Source: an uncultured Mucilaginibacter sp. (lineage in GTDB: Bacteria; Bacteroidota; Bacteroidia; Sphingobacteriales; Sphingobacteriaceae). Taken from it: a stretch of 35,477 bases of DNA. The translations under genes and the position numbers were made by a program. The notes under the pieces are model-generated. The model did no database searches. It saw only the letters and a list, made by a program, of their open reading frames with translations, and was not told the origin of the DNA. Of this stretch, positions 28,968 to 35,477 are shown in pieces. Numbering within the stretch: position 1 is the stretch's first letter; each line of letters opens with the position of its first letter. The stretch spans positions 1 to 35,477 of the forward strand of contig CAIWRU010000144.1 in NCBI GenBank assembly GCA_903915155.1, in the 5' to 3' direction.

Positions 28968-30263
28968 TTACTTCGACACCGGCTCCGTCATCATAGTTTC
29001 TGTATTGAAATACCTTACCACCAACCGGTTATCGCTATTCTTATTAAAATAATTCAGGAACCAGCTTAAAAATACGCTCAGTTTATTGCCAAAGCCTGCC
29101 AGCGACATAATATGCACAACGCCCCATAACAGCCAGGCAAAAAATCCCTGGAAATGGAATGGACCCAGATCGGCAACGGCTTTGTTACGGCCTATGGTTG
29201 CTAATGTACCTTTATCAACATATTTAAATGGTACTGTCGGTTCCCCTTTTATAATGTGAACTAAATTTTTGGCCAGGTGCTTCCCTTGTTGTATGGCAGC
29301 GGGTGCCACACCGGGTAGCCCATTCGGGGTTTCAGGGGTAACCATAGCAGCAACATCGCCAATGGCGAAAATATTTTCAAAACCGTTGACACGACTTATG
29401 TTGTCGGTTAGTATGCGGTTGCCTTTGGTTATGGTTTGCGCAATACCTTCGGGCACCTCGCCTTTAACACCTGCGGCCCAAAATACATTGCGCGTGTGTA
29501 TAACGGTACCGTCGTCTATCTTTAACTCGTAGCCATCATAGCTTTGCACATGCACACTATTATATATAGTTACTTCGCCCTTGGTTAAAAATTCTTTAGC
29601 CTTTATCGATGCCTGCGGCGACATACCACCAAGCACCCTGTCTTTACCCTCGACCAAATAAACTTTCATGTGCTGCTTTTTCAACCCGTGATAATCCTTC
29701 ATCAAAATAAGCTGCCGCATTTCAGCCAAAGCGCCCGAAAGTTCAACGCCGGTAGGTCCTCCGCCAACAACAACAAAGGTCATTAATGCCTCGCGCTCGT
29801 TATAAGTTTTGGTAACCAGCGCTTTTTCCAGGTTTTGCAAAATAAGGCTGCGCAGGTTCAGCGCCTCGGGGATATTCTTCATGGGCATGGCAAAATGCTC
29901 TATCTCCTTGTTGCCGAAAAAATTGGTATTTGAACCTGTTGCTATCACTAAATAGTCGTAGTTGATATCGCCCATATCAGTGCTTACTGTATTACTTTCA
30001 GGGTTTATCTTCTGAACATCCGTCAAAAAAAACCTGAAATTATCCTGGTGGGTAAATATCCGGCGTATAGGGAAGCCAATAGAATCGGCCGGTATGGCGC
30101 CCATAGCAACCTGGTAAAGCAATGGCTGAAAGGTGTGATAATTATGCCTGTCGAGCATCATTACTTTAACAGGCGCATTCTTTAACTGTTTGGCTAATTG
30201 CAGCCCGCCAAATCCCCCGCCAATAATAACAACACGGGGTACAGGTGTGGTAGGTGTATCCAT
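28968..30263 (-). CDS. ndh: Type II NADH dehydrogenase (NDH-2)
   Basis: The 431-residue flavoprotein has two dinucleotide-binding folds: VVIIGGGFGGLQLAKQLK (about 9-26) for FAD and FVVVGGGPTGVELSGALAE (about 164-182) for NADH. The FAD-linked motif NIFAIGDVA is near residue 300. GVAPAAIQQGKHLAKN is the usual quinone-site helix. The C-terminal hydrophobic stretch FFAWLLWGVVHIMSLAGFGN should bind the membrane surface. The enzyme passes electrons from NADH to menaquinone without pumping protons. It is monocistronic; its promoter lies in the 416-base gap shared with argB. Confidence 0.92.
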   Translation of the reverse strand: MDTPTTPVPRVVIIGGGFGGLQLAKQLKNAPVKVMMLDRHNYHTFQPLLYQVAMGAIPADSIGFPIRRIFTHQDNFRFFLTDVQKINPESNTVSTDMGDINYDYLVIATGSNTNFFGNKEIEHFAMPMKNIPEALNLRSLILQNLEKALVTKTYNEREALMTFVVVGGGPTGVELSGALAEMRQLILMKDYHGLKKQHMKVYLVEGKDRVLGGMSPQASIKAKEFLTKGEVTIYNSVHVQSYDGYELKIDDGTVIHTRNVFWAAGVKGEVPEGIAQTITKGNRILTDNISRVNGFENIFAIGDVAAMVTPETPNGLPGVAPAAIQQGKHLAKNLVHIIKGEPTVPFKYVDKGTLATIGRNKAVADLGPFHFQGFFAWLLWGVVHIMSLAGFGNKLSVFLSWFLNYFNKNSDNRLVVRYFNTETMMTEPVSK

Positions 30264-30679
30264 AATTTATTAAAGCAATAAATTTACCATTTGTGTTTTA
30301 ATTAAATGTTTAAAGGATTCATTTTTATATAACCATGACTTAACCAGGCTATCCAACCACCCTTAAATGTATGGGTTGAACGAAAAACGATATACTTTAA
30401 ACCCATTTTGATAATTTTTTTCTCGATTTGATACAAATTCGCGGCGTAAACCTCACCCGCAAGTTGTATTTATGGCAATATTATATCACACGCATGTTAA
30501 TTTTTACTATTATTTGCCGATTAATAAACAAAATTTATTATTTTTAACCGCATTGTTAAGAAAATCGAATGAAATCCCACTTTTATTTATGATTTTTCTA
30601 ACTTATAGCTTTAAAAAACATAACTAACCCTTTGTGCAATGGAAACTATTGTGTGTGATTAGGCGGGTTTAATTAAATA
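30264..30679. other. AT-rich divergent intergenic region between ndh and argB
   Basis: This 416-base gap holds the promoters of the divergent ndh and argB genes. It is strongly AT-rich. I see no RNA gene, no hairpin-type terminator and no member of the repeat families found elsewhere in the window. A 51-codon frame from 30473 has no coding character. No exact TAnnTTTG box is visible; TATTATTTG and CCCTTTG are only loose candidates. Confidence 0.6.
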
Positions 30680-31519
30680 ATGGACAAACTGCATAAAAAC
30701 AGCCCCGACCAGCAAAATGAAAAGGGCGACCTGTATATTATAAAAATTGGCGGGAATGTTATTGACAATTCAGAGAACCTGCACAATTTTCTGAAAGATT
30801 TTACAGCGCTTAAAGGAAACAAAATATTGGTGCACGGTGGTGGGAAAGTAGCCACACAATTATCGGAAACGCTGGGTATTGAACCAAAGATGGTTGAAGG
30901 GAGGCGGATTACGGATATTGAAACATTAAGGGTGGTTACCATGGTTTACGGAGGCCTCATTAATAAAAACGTTGTAGCCCAATTACAAAAGTTTGGCACC
31001 AATGCTATCGGGCTCACCGGTGCCGACGGTAATTTTATCCGAACAAAAAAACGCCCTGTAAAAACCATTGATTACGGTTTTGTGGGTGATATTGATGAAA
31101 CATCAATAGACAATACAAATATAAAGCGGTTGATGGACGGGGGATTTACGCCCGTTTTTTGTGCTATAACACATGATGGGGACGGACAACTGTTAAATAC
31201 CAATGCCGACACTATCGCTTCGGCTTTGGCAGTATCATTGGCTAAGCTGTATAATACTACGCTTATTTATTGTTTTGAGAAAAGCGGGGTTTTAAAAGAT
31301 ATTAATGATGAAGATTCGTTAATAACCGACATCGGCCCGCAATATTATGAAGAATTAAAAAAGCAACAAATTATCAATAGCGGCATGCTGCCAAAGCTGG
31401 ATAATGCTTTTACAGCTATTACCTGTGGTGTTAAGGCCGTAATTATAGGGCATGCAAACAACCTGGGGCTACTGAATGAAAATAAAAAATTTGGAACTCG
31501 TTTAAGCAAAAACGCATGA
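30680..31519 (+). CDS. argB: Acetylglutamate kinase
   Basis: The 279-residue amino-acid-kinase-family enzyme phosphorylates N-acyl glutamate. The N-terminal strand and Lys motif is YIIKIGGNVIDN (about 19-30). The glycine-rich loop KILVHGGGKVATQLSETLG follows, then VEGRRITDIETLRVV (substrate site) and LTGADGNF. The C-terminal ATP-binding block includes NTNADTIASALAVSLAK. An extra basic, Asn/Gln-rich segment of about 15 residues precedes the core; no later start fits. It overlaps proC by four bases (ATGA), so the two are translationally coupled. Confidence 0.95.
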   Translation: MDKLHKNSPDQQNEKGDLYIIKIGGNVIDNSENLHNFLKDFTALKGNKILVHGGGKVATQLSETLGIEPKMVEGRRITDIETLRVVTMVYGGLINKNVVAQLQKFGTNAIGLTGADGNFIRTKKRPVKTIDYGFVGDIDETSIDNTNIKRLMDGGFTPVFCAITHDGDGQLLNTNADTIASALAVSLAKLYNTTLIYCFEKSGVLKDINDEDSLITDIGPQYYEELKKQQIINSGMLPKLDNAFTAITCGVKAVIIGHANNLGLLNENKKFGTRLSKNA

Positions 31520-32334
31520 ATTCACAACAAAGTATTGCCATAATTGGCAGCGGAAACATTGGACTATCACTGGCTAAAGGATTGGTAAAAGGGGGGATAT
31601 GCAAACCGCAGCAAATTATGCTTACCCGCCGCAACATTGCATCATTAGCACCACTTGCCGACCAGGGCTATTATGTAACCGACAACAACCTAAAAGCGGT
31701 CAAAAGAGCCGACATAGTAGTTGTAGCAGTATTGCCGCAGCAACTGAACAAACTACTTGATGAAATAAAGCCAGCAATAAAATCAGAAAAGCAACTGATC
31801 ATATCGGTAGTATCGGGTGTTACCTGTGCCGATATACGCCAGCAGCTCGACCTGAATGTTCAGGTGATACGCGCTATGCCTAACACTGCTATTGCCATTG
31901 GTCATTCTATGACCTGTATTGCTACCGATAGCGGTACCGCAAAAAACGTAAACCTTGTAAAATCGCTTTTTGACACTGTTGGCGTAAGCATACAGATAAA
32001 CGAAGAACTGATGACATCGGCTACAGCGCTTTGCGCCTGCGGCATAGCCTTCTTTTTACGCTCCATACGCGCCGCATCGCAAGGCGGCACTGAGATAGGC
32101 TTCCACTCTGCCGATGCATTAAAAATGGCCGCACAGACCGCCAAAGGCGCTGCCGACCTTATATTGCAACTACACTCCCACCCCGAACAGGAAATTGATA
32201 AGGTAACATCACCAAGCGGTTGTACTATTGCCGGGTTAAACGAGATGGAACATAACGGTTTCAGTTCGGCTATGATAAAGGGCATCAAATTATCTGCTGA
32301 TAAAGCAGGAGATCTGTATCATAAGGAAGATTAA
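31516..32334 (+). CDS. proC: Pyrroline-5-carboxylate reductase
   Basis: The 272-residue NAD(P)H-dependent enzyme makes proline from pyrroline-5-carboxylate. The Rossmann motif AIIGSGNIGLSLAKGL lies at about 7-22, VIRAMPNTAIAIGHSMTCI is the conserved substrate-side block, and TSPSGCTIAGLNEMEHNGF is the C-terminal signature. The length is normal. Overlap with argB places proline synthesis and arginine synthesis under common control, which fits their shared glutamate-derived precursors. Confidence 0.94.
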   Translation: MNSQQSIAIIGSGNIGLSLAKGLVKGGICKPQQIMLTRRNIASLAPLADQGYYVTDNNLKAVKRADIVVVAVLPQQLNKLLDEIKPAIKSEKQLIISVVSGVTCADIRQQLDLNVQVIRAMPNTAIAIGHSMTCIATDSGTAKNVNLVKSLFDTVGVSIQINEELMTSATALCACGIAFFLRSIRAASQGGTEIGFHSADALKMAAQTAKGAADLILQLHSHPEQEIDKVTSPSGCTIAGLNEMEHNGFSSAMIKGIKLSADKAGDLYHKED

Positions 32335-32340
32335 ATTGAT

Positions 32341-32375
32341 TTTTCGGAATTCGGATGTTCGATTTCGGATTTAGC
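32341..32375. repeat. Single array of five 7-base units
   Basis: Five consecutive heptamers TTTTCGG, AATTCGG, ATGTTCG, ATTTCGG, ATTTAGC follow the proC stop. The design is that of one arm of the arrays around the four-helix-bundle genes, but no inverted partner is visible before the next gene. Confidence 0.45.
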
Positions 32376-32436
32376 CAGGTTAACCGATTATTGAACTTTG
32401 TAATTTTCATTTATCTTTAACAAATTTCAATTGTTA

Positions 32437-33060
32437 ATGGATTTTGTACCCTTTGATACCGTAGGCCTTACTACAACTGATTTTGATAATTTTTACCAAA
32501 CCTACAAAGCGCTCGGCCAGAATTTCGACATACAGCCTACCGGAGATATTGACTTTCACCTGGAAGATTTTGAAGCATTCAGGTCATACACTACTGTACG
32601 CTTACGGGGTTCCTTTGTAATAAAAAACGTTAAGACCGATTGTTATATCCTATTTATAGAACTTGAACACGTTACATCAAATACAGGCAGAGGCCCAAGT
32701 GTCAATCATAAGGAATGCCAGGTTTGGGCGCTTGCCTATGTGAAACACAATTTTGGCCGGGTGCTGATACGCCCCGAAACTTTAGCCGACAAAATAATTG
32801 AGCTGGTACATCCCATTGAGATAGATTTTAAGGAAGACAAAGCATTTAGCGATACCTTTTATGTTTTGGCTAACGATGCAGACAAGGCGATTCCCGGCAT
32901 CGACCGTAATTTTCGTAATGCTGTGATGGACGTACGCCATGACCACTTCACCATCGAAATATTTGATCACACCCTAATTATCGGCGACCGTAAACTAATC
33001 ACACCCGAAAGGTCTGTACATTTAAGTGAGTTTGTGAGCAGGCTGTGCTCGCAATGTTAA
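32437..33060 (+). CDS. Unknown soluble protein
   Basis: I do not recognise a family. From ATG 32437 the product is 207 residues, beginning MDFVPFDTVGLTTTDFDNFY; a TTG six bases earlier is possible but less likely. There is no signal peptide or membrane segment. Strand-rich parts (TTVRLRGSFVIKNVKTDCY, ILFIELEHVTS) are followed by a mixed C-terminal half with MDVRHDHFTIEIFDHTLIIG and a final short helix with two cysteines. It follows proC after about 100 bases and converges on the ABC ATPase gene. Confidence 0.7.
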   Translation: MDFVPFDTVGLTTTDFDNFYQTYKALGQNFDIQPTGDIDFHLEDFEAFRSYTTVRLRGSFVIKNVKTDCYILFIELEHVTSNTGRGPSVNHKECQVWALAYVKHNFGRVLIRPETLADKIIELVHPIEIDFKEDKAFSDTFYVLANDADKAIPGIDRNFRNAVMDVRHDHFTIEIFDHTLIIGDRKLITPERSVHLSEFVSRLCSQC

Positions 33061-33069
33061 TTGAAGCAA

Positions 33070-33789
33070 TTACACCTTCGCCGCATCCCTTGACCTGTGA
33101 ATATCGGTATTCACATAATCATTCTCTATCAAACCATCGCGCATACGCACAATACGATGGGCATGCAATGCAATATCTTCTTCGTGAGTAACTAATATAA
33201 TGGTGTTGCCTTTATCATGAATATCTTCAATAAGACCCATTATCTCGATCGAGGTTTTGGTATCGAGGTTACCTGTAGGCTCATCCGCCAAAATTATCGA
33301 AGGGTTATTTATCAATGCCCGGGCAACAGCTACACGCTGCCTTTGTCCACCCGATAATTCATTTGGCCTGTGATCAACGCGGTTACCAAGCCCGACATTT
33401 TCCAAAGTTTTTTTCGCCCTGTCGAGCCTGTCGGTTTTGCTTACGCCTGCGTAAACCAGCGGTAGCGCTACATTCTCTAACGCGCTATTGCGGGGCAGCA
33501 GGTTAAATGTTTGGAATACGAAGCCAATTTCAGAATTGCGTACTTCAGCAAGGTCATTTTCGGTCATATGGCTTACATCAATCCCGTTCAAAATGTATGT
33601 ACCTTTGGTTGGAGTGTCAAGGCAGCCCAAAATATTCATCAGGGTTGATTTACCCGACCCCGATGGACCCATCAACGCCACAAATTCACCCTTATTTATA
33701 CTTAACGATACTGATTTAAGCGCGTGAATAGTTTCACTGCCTATTACATACTTACGTCCTATATCTTTAATGGTAATTAATGGCTCCAT
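33070..33789 (-). CDS. ABC transporter ATP-binding protein (MacB/LolD type)
   Basis: The 239-residue ATPase has the Walker [10 protein letters not shown] (41-49), Q-loop FQTFNLLPR, signature [15 protein letters not shown] (from 145), Walker B IILADE (165-170), D-loop GNLDTKTS and the switch His in LVTHEE. The sequence '[20 protein letters not shown]' and the short length place it with LolD/MacB/FtsE-type ATPases, which work with MacB-like permeases on lipoproteins, drugs or peptides. No permease gene is next to it, so the partner must lie elsewhere. Confidence 0.93.
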   Translation of the reverse strand: MEPLITIKDIGRKYVIGSETIHALKSVSLSINKGEFVALMGPSGSGKSTLMNILGCLDTPTKGTYILNGIDVSHMTENDLAEVRNSEIGFVFQTFNLLPRNSALENVALPLVYAGVSKTDRLDRAKKTLENVGLGNRVDHRPNELSGGQRQRVAVARALINNPSIILADEPTGNLDTKTSIEIMGLIEDIHDKGNTIILVTHEEDIALHAHRIVRMRDGLIENDYVNTDIHRSRDAAKV

Positions 33790-33838
33790 GCGTTTTTGTT
33801 TGGTTTGACTATAGGTAAGGTAGTTTTGTTACAGATAA

Positions 33839-34267
33839 GTTGAAAGTAAGTTCAAAGTAAAAAGTTTAAAGTAGAAAGTTTTTATCCCCGCACTTTTTTG
33901 ATCAAAGATATAAGCATTGCTTTAATTTCATTAATATGCTGTACATGAATTGTATATATGTTAATATTCATATACCCTAAATCTTTCGACAACAAAATCA
34001 AATATTCTATTTCATGTGATGAACCTAAAGCATTTTGTAGAAAATGCGCAAAATCTTTAGGTGTAAATCTACCGGCACCCTCTACAATATTTGCTGGTAT
34101 CGACGTTGATGCTCTTTTAATCTGGCTCACCAAATTATAAGTTTCTTCTTTGGGGAATTCAGATAGCGACTTATAAATGCTAATTACAAATTCGTGCGAT
34201 TTTTGCCAAGCCACTAAATCCTTATAATCCTGCATTTACTTTAAACTTTTAACCTTCAACTTTAAAC
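33839..34267. repeat. Inverted 7-base-unit arrays enclosing a four-helix-bundle gene
   Basis: The left array (33839-33880) has units of the kind nnAAAGT (TTGAAAGT, TCAAAGT, AAAAAGT, TTAAAGT, AGAAAGT). The right array (34237-34267) has the reverse complement type (ACTTTAA, ACTTTTA, ACCTTCA, ACTTTAA). Between them lies only the gene at 33882-34235. The right array ends at the gatC stop codon. Confidence 0.7.
33882..34235 (-). CDS. Four helix bundle protein, 23S rRNA IVS type (subfamily B)
   Basis: The 117-residue product shares with the protein at 25376 the blocks DYKDLVAWQKSHEF, KRASTSIPANIVEGAGR, FLQNALGSSHEIEY and HINEIKAMLISLIKKVR. Both belong to TIGR02436/PF05635, whose function is unknown. 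It is leftward, between the co-directional ABC ATPase and gatC genes, and fills the space between two inverted heptamer arrays almost exactly. It is probably an insertion into a leftward transcript and not functionally tied to its neighbours. Confidence 0.9.
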   Translation of the reverse strand: MQDYKDLVAWQKSHEFVISIYKSLSEFPKEETYNLVSQIKRASTSIPANIVEGAGRFTPKDFAHFLQNALGSSHEIEYLILLSKDLGYMNINIYTIHVQHINEIKAMLISLIKKVRG

Positions 34268-34558
34268 TCACTTTTCTATCACCTTTGCCACTAAAAAATA
34301 ATCCTCCGTATGTTTTGGAGCGTTCTTTAATCCTTCCTCGGTGGTTATTTGCTGCTTCACTACATCTTCGCGCAAAACATTTACTTCATTGGTCATATAC
34401 ACCAGCGGATCAATACCTGTGGTATCCAACTCATTCAGTTTGGCCATAAAGTCCAGTATTTTGTTCATGTCCTTTATCATCGCGTCCTTTTCCTCTTCTG
34501 CAAGTTCAAGGCGGGCAAGGTTGGCTACTTTTTCTACTGTTTCCTTATCAATTATCAT
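34268..34558 (-). CDS. gatC: Glutamyl/aspartyl-tRNA amidotransferase subunit C
   Basis: The 96-residue product matches GatC. It begins MIIDKETVEKVANLARLELA (family 'VxkvAxLARLxL'), continues with a helix ending MNKILDFMAKLNELDT, and has the conserved block GIDPLVYMTNEVNVLREDVV before NAPKHTEDYFLVAKVIEK. GatC bridges GatA and GatB in the enzyme that amidates misacylated Glu-tRNA(Gln) and Asp-tRNA(Asn). gatA and gatB are not in the window. It overlaps plsC by four bases. Confidence 0.95.
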   Translation of the reverse strand: MIIDKETVEKVANLARLELAEEEKDAMIKDMNKILDFMAKLNELDTTGIDPLVYMTNEVNVLREDVVKQQITTEEGLKNAPKHTEDYFLVAKVIEK

Positions 34559-35286
34559 GCGTTCGCTAATTTCTTTTCAATAATATCATGTACCCTATCA
34601 CGCAGGGCATCAGCATCATCTATTGTTAAATTTGCCGTTTCAATTGGCTTGTGTACAAATATATGGCAAATTCCCGGTCTGCTTCCATATTCAATGCCAT
34701 CATCCCACAAAACTTGCCAGGTATCTGGCGAAGATATTGGAATAATCGGAATTTTCAATTCAATAGCCAGCCTGAAAGGCCCGTTTTTAAATTCATCTAA
34801 TTTTGGCGGATAATGTGGTGGTATCCGGCCTTCGGGGAATATCACGAGCGTTTGCCCGCGTTCAAGCCGGTGGCCCGCTTTTTTAAACGCCCTGAACGAC
34901 GACATTTTGCTTTCCCTGTTGACCGGTATGTCTACCGTTCTGAAATACAGGCCGGTAACAAAGCCATCCAGTAATTCCTCCTTGCCCATGAACGAGTAAT
35001 TATTCTTAGCCAATATACTTACCGCTGTAATATCAAGGTTTGAAGTATGATTGGGGCAAATGATATAGGTACGCGACCAATCTATTGGCTCTTCAACTTC
35101 GAACCGGTAAATTATGCCTGATAAAAGAGAGCTTAGATATCCCCAAAAACCCCTTACTCTGTTCATGCCATGGTACCGTTCGGGCTTTCGCGAAAAATAG
35201 TACATGAGGGGCCACAGTATAATATAAAGAAGACCTACGTTGAACCTGTAAAAATATGCGTGTAATCTTTTAAAGAAGATCTTCAT
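34555..35286 (-). CDS. plsC: 1-acyl-sn-glycerol-3-phosphate acyltransferase
   Basis: The 243-residue membrane-bound acyltransferase has the catalytic motif NHTSNLD (His80, Asp85) and the substrate motif FPEGR (150-154), preceded by N-terminal hydrophobic helices (about 15-32 and 48-60). It adds the second acyl chain to lysophosphatidic acid in phospholipid synthesis. Its gene overlaps gatC (ATGA), and its start is divergent from trpS with about 118 bases between. Other lysophospholipid or ornithine-lipid acyltransferases share these motifs, so the substrate is likely but not certain. Confidence 0.88.
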   Translation of the reverse strand: MKIFFKRLHAYFYRFNVGLLYIILWPLMYYFSRKPERYHGMNRVRGFWGYLSSLLSGIIYRFEVEEPIDWSRTYIICPNHTSNLDITAVSILAKNNYSFMGKEELLDGFVTGLYFRTVDIPVNRESKMSSFRAFKKAGHRLERGQTLVIFPEGRIPPHYPPKLDEFKNGPFRLAIELKIPIIPISSPDTWQVLWDDGIEYGSRPGICHIFVHKPIETANLTIDDADALRDRVHDIIEKKLANA

Positions 35287-35404
35287 TTGTCACCAAAAAT
35301 AAAGAAATAGTTATGGTATAAAAGAAAGATCGCACTATTTGGGTATTTTGATCTATTGTAATTTCATTTTTACCTAAAATATAAAAATTACTTACTTTCG
35401 CCCC

Positions 35405-35477
35405 ATGGAAACAGTTGTAAGTGGTATACGCAGTACCGGGAACCTGCACTTAGGGAATTATTACGGTGCGATACAGA
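35405..35477 (+). CDS. trpS: Tryptophanyl-tRNA synthetase, N-terminal part only
   Basis: The frame from ATG 35405 reads METVVSGIRSTGNLHLGNYY and then GAIQ before the window ends. 'SGIRSTGNLHLGNYYGA' is the N-terminal block of TrpRS, with the class-I HIGH-type motif written H-L-G-N. The loading enzyme attaches Trp to tRNA-Trp. A -7-like TACTTTCG (35393-35400) ends only 4 bases before the ATG, so the mRNA leader may be extremely short. Confidence 0.9.
   Translation, partial: METVVSGIRSTGNLHLGNYYGAIQ

Noticed and set aside
30473..30628. 51-codon frame in the ndh-argB gap
   Set aside because: AT-driven composition with clusters of Tyr, Leu and Asn; no promoter or recognisable domain.
32431..32436. 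TTG start for the unknown protein after proC
   Set aside because: An ATG two codons later gives the same protein and is the more likely initiator.

Overview
The window reads as a chromosomal segment of a Bacteroidota bacterium, most likely a member of the Sphingobacteriaceae (Mucilaginibacter/Pedobacter-like). The reasons are A-rich leaders without clear Shine-Dalgarno sites, -7 boxes of the TAnnTTTG type (ahead of rnr, ffs and rplU), a CarboxypepD-regulatory outer-membrane barrel protein, a YpdA-type reductase, and the Bacteroidota-type arginine pathway with an ArgF' carbamoyltransferase. Most of the content is housekeeping; the unusual part lies between the genes.

Layout. 1-730: the tip of a leftward gene, a decayed esterase remnant, tRNA-Pro(TGG) and its terminator. 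731-4438: a secreted CBM9/DOMON-like protein and an outer-membrane beta-barrel protein. 4459-8911: lipocalin (leftward), then rnr, a polyprenyl diphosphate synthase and a secreted TonB-C-terminal-domain protein. 9039-12301 (leftward): rpmA with a long tail, rplU, an unknown membrane-anchored protein, a four-helix-bundle (23S IVS-type) protein and a dicarboxylate/glutamate symporter. 12358-15463: an unknown protein, an ECF sigma factor with an overlapping four-TM partner, a GNAT, a secreted OB-fold-like protein and a 46-residue membrane peptide. 15481-20388: dinB (leftward), two tandem 2H phosphoesterases, the SRP RNA gene ffs and an M3 metallopeptidase. 20511-21467: ypdA. 21586-28235: the arginine operon (leader ORFs, GNAT, argG, cupin, argC, four-helix bundle, argD, argF', unknown). 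28356-30263: a PaiB-like protein and NDH-2, convergent. 30680-33060: argB, proC and an unknown protein. 33070-35286 (leftward): an orphan ABC ATPase, a four-helix bundle, gatC and plsC. 35405 to the end: the start of trpS.

The arginine genes cover acylation (GNAT, proposed), ArgB, ArgC, ArgD, ArgF' and ArgG; argE and argH are not in the window. proC, which overlaps argB, links the cluster to proline synthesis.

The most interesting feature is a set of inverted-repeat elements placed between co-directional genes. (a) Three four-helix-bundle genes each lie between inverted arrays of 7- or 8-base units. Gene-free versions of the same arrays sit in two other intergenic gaps, and one single-arm array sits in a third. 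This is the architecture of a 23S rRNA intervening sequence, but here it lies inside protein operons. (b) All five junctions from the operon's first gene to argF' carry a palindromic element. One C-rich family runs into the coding sequences, where it encodes part of ArgG, the cupin and ArgC, and supplies stop codons elsewhere. (c) A possible leader peptide with an Arg-Arg-Arg run precedes the arginine operon.
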